Shown here piece by piece: positions 1 to 10,866 of a stretch of 64,000 nt of DNA. How positions within the stretch are numbered: position 1 is the first letter of the stretch; each line of letters opens with the position of its first letter. The position numbers were made by a program, and so were the translations under genes. The notes beneath the pieces were generated by a model. The model was not told where the DNA came from. It did no database searches and worked only from the letters and a program-made list of their open reading frames with translations. Where the stretch lies: assembly GCA_964034945.1 (NCBI GenBank), contig OZ035960.1:113681324-113745323 (forward strand). Reading direction: 5' to 3'. This stretch comes from Chrysopilus asiliformis. Taxonomy: Eukaryota > Arthropoda > Insecta > Diptera > Rhagionidae.

Positions 1-490
1 GAAATTGTGCTATGTGTTACCCTTGCCGCATTGAAGAGTGAAAAAAATTCAATTAACAATAAATAAAATATTTATTAGGAAACTGTAAGGAATTATACAT
101 AAGTACGGCAGACAAACATGACGTAATGGTTGGGTTCCTAAAATTAAGGTGAGTTATAGCTCGTGTATTGCTGGATTTGTAGTTTTTGTTTCCGAGTGAA
201 AGAATTGTTATTAACACTTTGTGTTGTCCCGACTTTTGCTTTCGTCGAAAGCATTTCTGTCCAGCGTATTTTCGTATTCGTATTTTTTCATGTACACCAA
301 AAAGGTTATTCGTACAGGATACGATTTTAGGCTGCCATCATTTTGTCTTCATTGTAAAAAATTCCCTCAATCTCATACACAATTGTAGCGTCTTTGAATT
401 GCATTAAGAATTGTTTATTTTCAAAGTTTTTTTTTGTTTGTCTTAAAAATATATTTATTTCTAAATTGAAATTGTTAAAATTGTTTGCAG
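1..490 (+). other. Intron tail upstream of the first visible cadherin exon
   Basis: This stretch is AT-rich with no conserved ORF. It ends in a good acceptor (TTTGCAG at 484-490) followed directly by cadherin coding sequence, so it is the 3' part of an intron. The gene's earlier exons lie to the left of the window. A 73-codon ORF at 186-407 has no recognisable similarity and I take it as chance. Confidence 0.75.
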
Positions 491-3400
491 GGGACAAACT
501 CGATATTTTCCCTACGACTAGACGATGTTTCAGGCGTTTTCAACGTTGAACCGAAAATTGTCCGGGGTTCCTCACAAGTGAACATTCGTGTTGCGAATGG
601 ATCTTTGGACTATGAGAATCCCAATCAACGGAAATTCATTATTCTGGTAAATTGATTTGAATTTCGCGAAAGAAATTTGTTTTTAAAATAAAAAAAAACT
701 TCTTTAGGTTATTGCTGAGGAAACAGAAACTGAACCGAAATTATCATCAACTGCCACAGTTACGATTTCTGTAATCGATTCAAACGATAATCGTCCAACA
801 TTCGATCAGGAATCCTATTCGGCGACAATTTCAGGTACAATTCAATGTGGAATATGGAAAAATTACTTATTAACACATTGACTGCCAGACCAATTTTGCA
901 AAAATGTAAGGGAGATGCCAATACATGTAGACGTATGTAGAATGTACGTATGTATGAATGTATGTATGTATGCATATAGATTGTAGACCCAGCCATCAAA
1001 AATGATAGCCATGGCAGTCAATGTGTTAATGTTTTGTATTTTTAACCGACTTCCAAAAAGGAAAAGGTTCTCAATTCGACCTGAATGTATTTTTTTTAAT
1101 GTATGTTCACGCCTAACTTTTTTTCATTATTAGAATCGGCACATCCTGGACAATTTATAACAACCATAACGGCCAAAGATTTGGACTCTGGTGATTATGG
1201 AGATAACGGTATTAGATACAGTTTATCGGGCACCGGTTCGGAACTTTTTAGAGTTGATTCAAAAACGGGCGTTATTACGCTAGAGGATTGTCACGCAATG
1301 AATAATCATTTAAAGAAGAAACGGAAACGTGCTGTGTTGTCCAATGAAGATATCTATATGGAAAATGAAGCGCAAAATGTTAATATCACAGCGAATGGGG
1401 AAACCGGAGTAGTCAGTATAGACAAAACTGTTGCTCCTGAAGTTTCATATACGGTGGTATCAGATGATAGTGACGTTGTGGATAACAACAAAACTGCGGA
1501 TTTGAAAAAGGATGAAAATGACAGTAAAACAGATGCGAAAAAGGATGAAGATGATGCCGTCGCATTTAAAGAAGTTAATTTCACCGAAAACAAATTGTGC
1601 TTGGATTTTGAAAATCAGTCAGTTTATTTCCTGTCTTATAAGGTTAGTAAAAAAATGTTGATGGTTATTTGCAATTGTTTTTAGTTTGAGTAAAATTTCG
1701 AAATGGTATTGTGAGACATGAAAATTGATTCATGTTCAGTTCCGAAACTCAAGATTTGGCCACCAAATACTGAACAACGTTAAATTTAAGAATTTTTAGG
1801 AGAATTTTCTAAATTTTCTTTAAATGCTATTAAAATTCCTTTATTGTTAGTACATTTTTTAAGCCGACACCACAATTTTTTTCAGGCAACTGACGATGAA
1901 GGAAAAGGACAAACATCAGTCGTTTCGTTGAAAATTTCAGTAATCGACGCGAATGATTCGCCTCCGGTATGTGAGAGTCCATTCTATCGGGCGTCTATTG
2001 ATGAGGGGGCACGCACATTCGATCCTTTATTAATTGTGAAAGCAAGAGATGCTGATGCTGTTTCTGATATCACCTACAGGTAATGTTTTAAAACTTTGCA
2101 GGTCAAATGAAATAAAGAAAATAATGTTTGTGTTTCACTACTGTGAATTAATTTTTAAATTCAAATAAAGTTTAAAGGGAATTACATTTTTTTTATAATT
2201 TTCAGCTTAAGAGGCAACGAAAGTATTATAAGACTGTTTGAAATTGATAAGAAATCAGGCCAAATTAGTATTAAGTCAGATGCAATTCTAGACGTTAATC
2301 ACATTAATTCAGACAACATTAATTTTGGTGTTGAGGTGAGGTTAATTTAGAAAAAATGCTTTGAGAGTGTTGATAAATCTTTAAATCTCATTTTTATTAA
2401 TTTCAGGCGAATGATGGAATCTTTTCAACTATTTGTGGTGTAAATATTACTATTCGAGATGTCAACAATCATGCACCACAATTCTCACGCGGGAATTACG
2501 TTGCGACAGTGGAAGAAAATATTCCCATTGGTAGGGAGATTTATTTTGTTATTGAGATTGAAAGATTAATGGGTTTTTTTAGGAGCGATGGTGGAACAAC
2601 TTGCCGCCAAGGATTTGGACACTGGAGTTAATGCTGAAATACGGTAAATTTAAAACTTTAATAAATTTTAGTTGAACAAAACCAAAGTGGAATTACTAAG
2701 AAAACAGATTTTTTTCAAACTTTAAAAACCTAATGATTAAAAATTAAGTAAAAAACCTAATTTTTTAGATATCGAATTCAACAGGGAAGCTTTGATGACT
2801 TTTTGATGGATGATAAAAGTGGAATTGTAACTGTGTCGCGTAAACTTGATTACGATCGAAGAAATACGTATCAAATTGAGGTTCTAGCGACAGATTTAGG
2901 TAATAAAACGTCTTTTGTGTACAAGATTTTAAGTTGTAAAATTTGTTATAAGTGTGGAACCCCGATTTATGAACTTAATCCATTCTTGAATGGTTGTTAA
3001 AAAACCGTGGCAAGTTTTGGAGTCAAAGGGAAGTTCATAAACCAAATCGCGGTTCCCTGTAGACTAAAAATAAATAAAACAAAATTTATCAAAATTTTTA
3101 CTTATTTTTCGAAAGGTACTCCAAGTTTGTCTGGCACTGCGACATTGACAGTTAGCGTAATTAACAGCAACGACAAAGATCCCTACTTTACCCCATCAAC
3201 TCAACGCGCGGAAGTTCGAGAAGATGCACTAATCGGCACTGTGATCCATCAATTAATAGCAATTGATCCAGATGTCGCATCACCAGATGCTCTTGAATTC
3301 TCTGCAACAGAGCCAATAACAGCTGTGGATAAGGATGGAAAAGAAGTAAGCGATTTAGTTTAGTGTGTGAAAATGGATTGGATGAATAGTTAAATGAATG

Positions 3401-6400
3401 AGGTTTTGAGCTGTGCTTGGGCGTTAGAGGCAGCAGTGACTTAACCCTTAGAGGCACAGAAAAATAGCAAGTATTTTCACCAGTGCTGCACACCAATTTT
3501 TTTATTTAGTGTTACCATTTCAAAGCTTTCATGGAAATCGATTTAATAAGTGGTTCTATTTGTTACGAAAAAAGTGGTACATCACATGTACTACCAAGCC
3601 TGTAAGGGTTAAGCTCTTGAGAGAAAGATGAAAAAAATAATTATGCAGGTTTTTGTTTAACATATTTTTAATTAAAATGGTTTTTTTAGTTGCTCAACAT
3701 TGACAGCATAAGAGATGTGATTCGAGTTGAAAAGTCTGGAAGGGTTATTGTTAACAAAGTTTTGAATCGAGATTTATTTGCTGTAGGTTTTTTTTTTTTT
3801 GCTATCAATATTTTTTGATAAATGATTTTTTCTTGCAGGTGATAAGATTAACCGTTTTGGTCACTGATAGTACAGCGTCGAGCGTCCAGCAAGGAAAAGG
3901 ACTTTTAATCATTTCGATTGTGGATGTCAATGAAATTCCGCCAGTAAGTTTTTATCTTCAAAACAGTGGCGTAGCAAGAATAGATAGGGCTCGAAATGTA
4001 TATTAAAATTTGGTGGCGGCTGATATTATAAATCCTGAAAGTTTCTTTGGAAAAAAATTCTCCACAATATTTTAGTTTAATTCTCTATCATGGATTGTAA
4101 TTTGCCGCCCCCTTCGCGTCCCTTATCCCTTTGCTACGCTACAGATCTACATATTTTAAGCAATTTTAATAAAACTATCTTAGTTCTTAATAGTTTCGAA
4201 GTTCTTACTGGAGTTCTTGATAGTTTCGAAGCTCTTACCAAATTTTTATTTAAAATTTTTTACCAAATTGTTTTCATTTTAGCATTTTGCTGCACCATGG
4301 AGCATTACAAATCCGGTTATCAAATTACAAACACTAGAAGAGCAGCCAATAGGATCAATTTTAACCACTTTACAGGCATACGATGAAGATTCGACGATTG
4401 GCGAGTTTAGTATTTCCAAAAATGATTACTTTGATATAAACTCTACAACAGGCAATATAGTTTAATATCAATCACAAACTTTTTACTTACTAAATTATTA
4501 ATTATCAGGTGTGATAACGGTAAAATCTCGACTAGATTTTGAAAAAACGAAGGAAATCCGATTTGAGGCGAGAGTGACTGACACTGGAATACCGCAACTG
4601 ACATCCACAGCTGAAGTTATTGTTGATATAATTAATATCAACGATAACGATCCATATTTCCTTCAAGAGGAATACACATTCAATGTATTGGAAAATTCTG
4701 CACGAGGAACAGTGGTCGGGAAAGTTCAAGCTAAAGACAATGATGCTGGTATGCGATTGTGAATTTTTTTTAAAACATAATTTTTAACGAAATGCTTTTT
4801 TTCAGGAATATTTGGTGAAGTGACATATTCATTGGTGGGAGAGCATAGCAAAAACTTTTTCATAGATACGGACACTGGCATTGTTATGGTGGCGAACAGT
4901 ACATTCTTAGATCGGGAGAAAATCTCAACAGTTTATCTTAATGCAGTCGCGTCAGACAAAGCGCCAGAGACAACGAGACGAAGTACGACTGTTGGAATTG
5001 CGGTAAAAGTGTTAGATATTAACGATAATGCGCCAGTGTTTACACAACGGACGTACTCTTCATCGGTTGCTGAAAATGCGGCGTTAAACCCTCCGGCTGC
5101 ACTGCTACAGGTTAGTAATTTTGATGTCTTCTTTGATAGATTTGTGCAAGCGCGAGTTTAAGTGTGTTGTGCTTACTCTTTACTTCAAGCTGCTATGGTC
5201 ACTTGCTTATTTCTGTAGTGAATAGAAGAGCAAAGTGACTTTTGTGAAGTTTTTTTTAAATAAACAAAAATGATTTTCAGATCACAGCCAAGGACGATGA
5301 CGAAGGATCATTCGGCGAAGTTCGATATTCCATAACTTCTGGCAATGAAGATGAACTGTTTTTGTTAGATTCAACGTCAGGCATTTTATATCCTCGTCAA
5401 AGTCTTCTAGGCAAAAAAGGTTAAACGATTTATTAGCGATAACCAGCTATATTTTAATAAAATTTGTTTTTTAATGTAGGGCAATACATTTTGAATGTCG
5501 AGGCGCGTGATGGATTAGGAGCCGGGCCAAACAGAGATTCAGCAACAGTTACGATAGAAATTCTCAGTGTCAATCAACATCGTCCTGTGTTTATAATGCC
5601 AGCTCTGTCCAATGCTACAATTGAATTGTCTGGGGTAAGGCTATATGTTTTATTATGCGTGCAGTGAAACCTTTCAAGGCCGCAACAGGAAGGGATTGGG
5701 AAATTTGACCGGCTTAGGCAGGTTTCCGGTTTGTCTAGGGTCTAGTTTAGACAGGTTTCATTGTTTGAAGAATTTTTGATAGGCAGATGATAATTGAAGC
5801 ATCAGTACTTGCGTTGTATTATTTTAAGTTAACAAATACTGATGTTTGAGTTTAATTCAATTATTCAAATGCGGTCTGTGTCTGGTCATCAGGTAAACAA
5901 TAGAAATCTAGTAGTGGATGGTCCATGCTAGGCTTTTGGGACCGCAACTTGACTGACGCTTCCTAAAACCATTTTTACATTTCCTTTGTTTCAATTGAAT
6001 TAATTTCAAAAATATTCAATCGTTTGCTGTAAGAAATCCGGTACAAATTAATAAAAGATTGATTTCGAGAGAAGCAAATTTTATTCCAAATACTAACCAA
6101 TAACCCTAAATTTTGAGAAATTCACAATTTTTTTTTCTTCTTTTTCCAGGATGTGAAATCTAATTATTTAGTGATGACGGTTAAAGCGTCAGACAATGAT
6201 ACTGGTGATAATGGTAAACTTACTTACCATCTTCAGGTGAAATTTGTTTTTATTAATTGAAATTGATATTTAAAAATATATATAAAATCCATATTTCAGA
6301 TTAACAACAAGAATGTACAAAAGACCGATGCCTTTGTTATCGATGAAGTAACAGGCGAATTACGAACACGCAAAGATTTACATCGGAAAACAAAATCAAG

Positions 6401-9400
6401 GTAATAATATGGAATTTAAGAAAAAAAAGAGTTTATCAGCGGTTTTGGCATGCAATAGTAGCTTTTGACACTCAAAAACCGTTCAGAATTACCGATTTTG
6501 GCATGCAAAAATCGTCCAGAATTAGCAATTTCGAATTATATGGGATAAAAAAGATTCAGGTTTATTTATCAGTATCTCAAAACATTGATCAGACCACTTA
6601 AATTCTTCGCCGCATACAAATCAAATTATTTCCTACTAGGGGCTGCGCCCCAAACCGCTTCGCAGTTCACCCCCCCCCCCCCCCATGATACGCGTTTCCC
6701 GCGAAAGAGTAACATAGAGGGAAAACGAAGTTTCGAGATGACTTTACCCCTTCTCCTTACTCCCCCCACCTCTCGGGCTACTTTTTCCTGGGTCTATGTT
6801 GAAACTGGACCCCCGACGAACATCTATGCCAAAATTCAGGCCAATCGGTTCGGTAATTTCCCCGCGAAAAAGTAACACAGCAAAGTTTCGAAATCACTTT
6901 ACCCCCTCCCCTTACTCCCCCCACCCTCGCGCTTCTTTTCCGTATGCATATGTTGGAACCAGAACTACCACAGATACTCATGCCAAATTTCAAGTCAATC
7001 GGTTCAGCCGTTTTTGCATGAAAGAGGAACAGACAGACAGACATCAACTCATTTTTATATATTAGTATGATATGATAACATTTAAAACTATGATTATTTC
7101 CAGCTACCAATTGGTTCTTGTTGCTCGCGATCAAGGATCCCCATCTTGGTTCGAGACACTCCGTTTCTTGAGTATTATTTTAGTCGATGTAAATGAAAAT
7201 CGCCCAGAATTTCCCGACGCATCGAATCCATACAAAATAACAGTCATTGAAAATGGCTACAAAGATATGCGAGTCGGAAAAATTCAGGCCTTCATTCGAA
7301 ATAAAACGCCAAAAACGATTTATTATTATATGCTACTGGGCAATGAGGATGGAGCTTTCTATATTGATAAAACAAGTGGAGACATTTTCACCAACAAATC
7401 TTTAGATCGGTGAGTTTGCGAGACTAATGACGGGTTTAATGAAACTTTTACCAATCACTAAATCTATAAATAAGCTTTGTAACTTGATTCAGTGATCGTT
7501 AAAAGTTTTAGGAAATCCGTCATAATTAAAGTCTTATGACGGATTTCCTGAAACTTTTAACGATCGCTGAATCGTTTTTTGTTGAAATCTAATTATTTTT
7601 TATTTTATAGGGAAATGACAGATTTTTATAATTTATATATACTGGCCAGCACTAAGGCTGATTTGCATATATCAGATACGGAACGAGCTTCATTTTCGAT
7701 CAAGAGTTTAGAGCGCGATAGCACTGTGGCTAAAGTTTGGATAAAGGTCGCTGATGTCAATGACAACGAACCGGTATTTGAGAAATCGGTAAAAAAAATA
7801 TTTTTTAGGGCTGTTTATAAAAAAAAGTAACCCCAATTGGAGATGAACGGTGTTGCGATATGACATTTGACTCTAAAAAATTAGCTAAAAACCATGACGC
7901 GGGTAAAAGAGGGCGGTCCCGTTACAACAAAAATTTTATGGACAGCCTCTCAAATAAATTTAATTAATAATGATTGGATAATAATTTTTCTTATCTTGCT
8001 ATAATAGACATATTACGCTGGTGTTAGTGCAAAAGCATCAATCGATGAATTTGTTGTGTTGGTAAATGCAACCGACAAAGATTATGGTTCTAATGCTACG
8101 GTCGAATTTTTAATTGCGTCTTCGAATTTGTACAAGTACGGTTCATCGAAATCGACTGGATCAATAGTGCCGAGTCCATTTTGTAAGTAGTAATTTGAAT
8201 TTCAATAGTTTCCGTAACTAACCGACAAAAATTGTGGATTTTTCCAGCAATTTCAAAAGATGGTCGAATAACAACCGCCGCTTTTATGGCAGAATACAAT
8301 CAAGACAGATTTGAGCTGGATATTATAGCAAAAGAGAGTGAGCCACCACATCGGATGGCAACTGCTAAAGTTTTTGTATGCTTTTTCGTTTTCGTGCAGT
8401 AGAAATAATAAACAGTTTTTGTTTTTTTTTCCATAAAATATAGGTTTGGATATTTGATACAGATCAATTAATTCGAGTGATTCTATCGAGACCGCCATCT
8501 GAAGTTCATCAGGAGCGAAATGAAATTGTCGCCGAATTACGGAACGCTACACAAAAGCGGATTGTAGTGGATGAAATCCGATATCATGTCGATGCCGCTG
8601 GACGGATTCGTATGGATTGGTGTGATTTGTTCTTCCATGCTATTGATTTAAAGACACAAGAAATTACTCCAGTCGATGATATATTGAAAGTAATCGATGC
8701 TAATTATGATTACTTAAAGGTAATTTAAATAAATAAATAATTTGATGACCCCGAATATTCATTTTATCTTCAACTTTTCGATCTCCGCAAAACAAAGTCT
8801 TTAAAATTTTGGTCGTCAAAAAAGCGTGTTGTTTTTTACGACTCGCAAAAACTTCACGCGGAAGAGGGGGTAAAAAATTTGCAGTAACGCCATCTAGGCA
8901 TGGCCCGTCTATTTGTTCGCTTATATCCTGAATTGGTGAAACAATTTTGATAATAAGTTTCTTAAAATTAAGTCGGATATTTTTGGCTACACATCAAACC
9001 AAAGACTCTATTGTTTGTTACCCCTCTCCTGACAACCGTTGAAGTAATATTAATCTGGTTTTGATTATTAGTCCAGTTGCCTTCTAGGGAAAATTTAAGT
9101 ACACTAGAACCAATTCTTTCTCACTCGTTAAAAAAATGTGCCCTTCTAATTTTAGTAGACAGTTTACTTAATGTTAAGTTCAATTATTTGATCTTTTCAG
9201 GATTATTATGCCGGATTTGCCATTGAAAACGTAGTGCCAGCATATTCTACATTGGTTGAAGAAGAGTTCGATTTAGCGTTAGCAGGACTAGTGGCATTGA
9301 TTATTGTGCTATTTGTGGGGGCCATCAGCTTTGTCGTTCTCTGTTGCTGTTTGAAACATTGGTTTGTACTAAAATATGTTTGATAGGGCAAATTTTTTTA

Positions 9401-10024
9401 AACAATCATTTCTTAAATCTCTAGGAACCTAGCGATTCCCGTTGAAGCAAGACGAAATGATTCTTTGATCAAAAAGCAGTTTATTGAGGATCTTAACACC
9501 ACAGAAAACCCTCTTTGGATCGAACAGTAATTTTTCTCCCTTAATTCTATTCGAAATTGTGTTTTTTTTATCAAAATTCTTTATTATTAATCAAGGAAAC
9601 TAAAGTTATATGAAGAACAAGAGTTGACGATGCAAGTTTTCTCTGAACCCGAACTAGGACTTAGTACCGCTGAACCATCACCGGTAAGTTTTACAATTCC
9701 AATTAAAACTAAATAAAAATCTCATGTAAAATTTATCCAAGGCCACATTGGATAGACGAGATTCTTATGAAACATCACATACTGGCGACAACACATATGC
9801 AACAATATTACCTAGAACCGCCGCACAAATTGGTGGTGAAGTGGCAGATTATGCTACTTTGCGCAATAATCGTGTACCTTCGGTAGGTATAAATACATAA
9901 ATATTTTCACTAGAATTGCTTCAAATAATATGATTTGGTGAAATTTTAGGTGTATGAGTTTACAGGGTCAACATTCCAGGCGCCTGTAAGGGAGCAAGAT
10001 GACTTTGTGACTGAACTAATCTGA
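491..10024 (+). CDS. Cad87A: Cadherin-87A/CDH23-like cadherin, 3' part (28 exons, 5' partial)
   Basis: Calcium-dependent adhesion protein of the plasma membrane. Exons: 491-646, 708-834, 1134-1642, 1886-2079, 2206-2335, 2407-2530, 2583-2643, 2769-2899, 3116-3345, 3690-3782, 3839-3943, 4283-4451, 4509-4748, 4806-5110, 5281-5419, 5480-5634, 6150-6236, 6300-6400, 7104-7409, 7611-7788, 8008-8182, 8248-8375, 8444-8719, 9201-9361, 9425-9526, 9596-9683, 9742-9882, 9950-10024. They give 1561 residues in one frame. About ten cadherin-repeat linkers are visible (DSNDNRP, DANDSPP, NINDNDP, DINDNAP, DVNENRP, DVNDNEP and degenerate SVNQHRP, DVNEIPP), plus LDxE and DxGxP-type calcium motifs. One transmembrane segment lies at about 9265-9345, followed by a roughly 145-residue tail with ENPLW and ending TELI, a possible PDZ ligand. 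ENPLW and the tail resemble CDH23/Cad87A as I recall them; the exact paralog is inferred. Exon 3 carries an unusual insert (see findings), and the intron after 4451 is GC-AG. Confidence 0.9.
870..1029. repeat. TTAA-flanked MITE (piggyBac-like) in a cadherin intron
   Basis: About 160 bp with terminal inverted repeats TTAACACATTGACTGCCA and its complement TGGCAGTCAATGTGTTAA. TTAA at both ends is the target duplication typical of piggyBac elements. The inside holds a GTATGTATGTATGTATG-type simple repeat (about 935-975). There is no coding capacity. Confidence 0.85.
3362..3440 (+). repeat. SINE 3'-tail fragment in a cadherin intron
   Basis: The sequence through GAGCTGTGCTTGGGCGTTAG matches the 3' half of the tRNA-derived SINE at 40770-41124 (a run of GGATTG, GAATG and GAGCTGTGCTT words in the same order). 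It is cut at 3441 by the TTAA MITE. After that MITE, AAGCTCTTGAG looks like the continuation of the SINE tail. Confidence 0.7.
3441..3612. repeat. TTAA-flanked MITE inserted in a SINE fragment
   Basis: Terminal inverted repeats TTAACCCTTAGAGGC and CCTGTAAGGGTTAA, with TTAA at both edges. An internal GTACTACC/GGTAC motif is shared with the TTAA MITEs at 20068 and 21978. This is a piggyBac-like non-autonomous element with no ORF. Confidence 0.75.
6635..7072 (-). repeat. Interspersed repeat family A, copy 1, in a cadherin intron
   Basis: It contains two copies of a module reading AATCGGTTCGGTAATTTCCC / GTCAATCGGTTCAGCCGTTT, followed by CAGACAGACAG and an AT-rich end TTTTTATATATTAGTATGA. The same order is seen at 62233-62543 and, reversed, at 24119-24604. 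A C17 run occurs near 6671. The class is unknown; the (CAGA)n-plus-AT end resembles microsatellite-associated elements or Helitron-like non-autonomous repeats. It lies in the 703-bp intron 6401-7103 and is spliced out. Confidence 0.75.
7486..7573. repeat. Hairpin-forming inverted repeat in a cadherin intron
   Basis: Arms of about 40 bp (7486-7525 and 7535-7573) are almost perfectly complementary, for example AGGAAATCCGTCATAA against TTATGACGGATTTCCT, with a spacer of about 9 bp. This is the end of a foldback element or a solo hairpin. It lies between cadherin exons 19 and 20. Confidence 0.8.
7808..7951. repeat. MITE of the GGGCTGTCCATAAA family in a cadherin intron
   Basis: The left end reads GGGCTGTTTATAAAAAAAAG and the right end TTTTATGGACAGCCTC, giving inverted termini. 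Related termini occur at 30281-30422 (AQR intron), 32470 (DNALI1 intron) and 52123. No ORF is present. Confidence 0.65.
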
Positions 10025-10184
10025 TTTAAGTTGTGAATATTATTGATATTTAATTTTTCTAGAAATGTGACAATAAGGAATACTAGATATTAGTAGTAAT
10101 TAAGTTTGTATATTGTAAATTTTATATAGAGAAGGATGATACCCGAATACATATATCGGTGTAACATTGTTTTATTTTTTAAGC

Positions 10185-10190
10185 AATAAA
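10185..10190 (+). terminator. Poly(A) signal of the cadherin gene
   Basis: AATAAA lies 161 bp after the cadherin stop codon (10022-10024) and is followed by GT/T-rich sequence. It fits a 3' UTR of about 180 bp. Confidence 0.7.
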
Positions 10191-10866
10191 GTTTATTTAT
10201 TTGAATCAAGCAGTGGCGGTTTAGTTACATTCCAAGTTAAATTTTAGGTCTGCTTTTTCTGCCCACCTTTTTATGTATCCAAACAGAACGGATCTGTCTG
10301 TCTGTGCGATTTAAACTCGGGAACCACCGAACCGATTTGGACCAAACTTTACCTTGACCTTCTTAATGAAAAGGAGTCGGTTTAAGGTATGGCCCGACTC
10401 AAAATACTTCTTATTTCCAATATTTTGCTACATCCTGAATTTTTAAAAATTGCTGATCCGGGTTTTACTATTGAGCAGCCCTGACAAGATAGACTATAAT
10501 CTTTTCCAATGAGTATGAAAATTATATTATGCCAGTTAAAATATTTTTTCCGATAGCTCAGTCATGCGTTTTTTACTTATATTAACCGATTTCAGTTTGT
10601 ATCGGAGTTTGTAAATTTTAAAGTTTTACGCCCTCGTTTTTCACTCTAGATAAAAGGCTTTTTAAACAAATCCGTCATACAGGCTCTCTATCACTCAGCG
10701 AAAATTCAAAACGATCCGGTAATGTGTTTCGCCCTAAATAACCTTACTTTCGACTTTGACAGCTACTTCTGCTTCAAAACAAATCGTTTCAGTCGGTGTT
10801 TATTTTGATTTTCCAAAAAAAAAAACAGTATATTATTGCAAAAAATCGTTCAATAGAGCAACAAAC
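10191..10866. other. Intergenic gap between the cadherin and AQR genes
   Basis: This gap holds the end of the cadherin 3' UTR, a decayed repeat around 10290-10380 with CTGTCTGTCTG followed by ACCGAACCGATTTGG (a repeat signature common in arthropods), and the AQR promoter/5' UTR. The AQR frame is open upstream of its ATG back to about 10756, but no earlier in-frame ATG exists. Confidence 0.6.

Noticed and set aside
4452..4508. Use of the GT donor at 4460 instead of the GC donor at 4452
   Set aside because: With the only nearby acceptor (4508/4509) it gives an immediate stop; the GC donor restores the cadherin motif STTGVITV and the frame.
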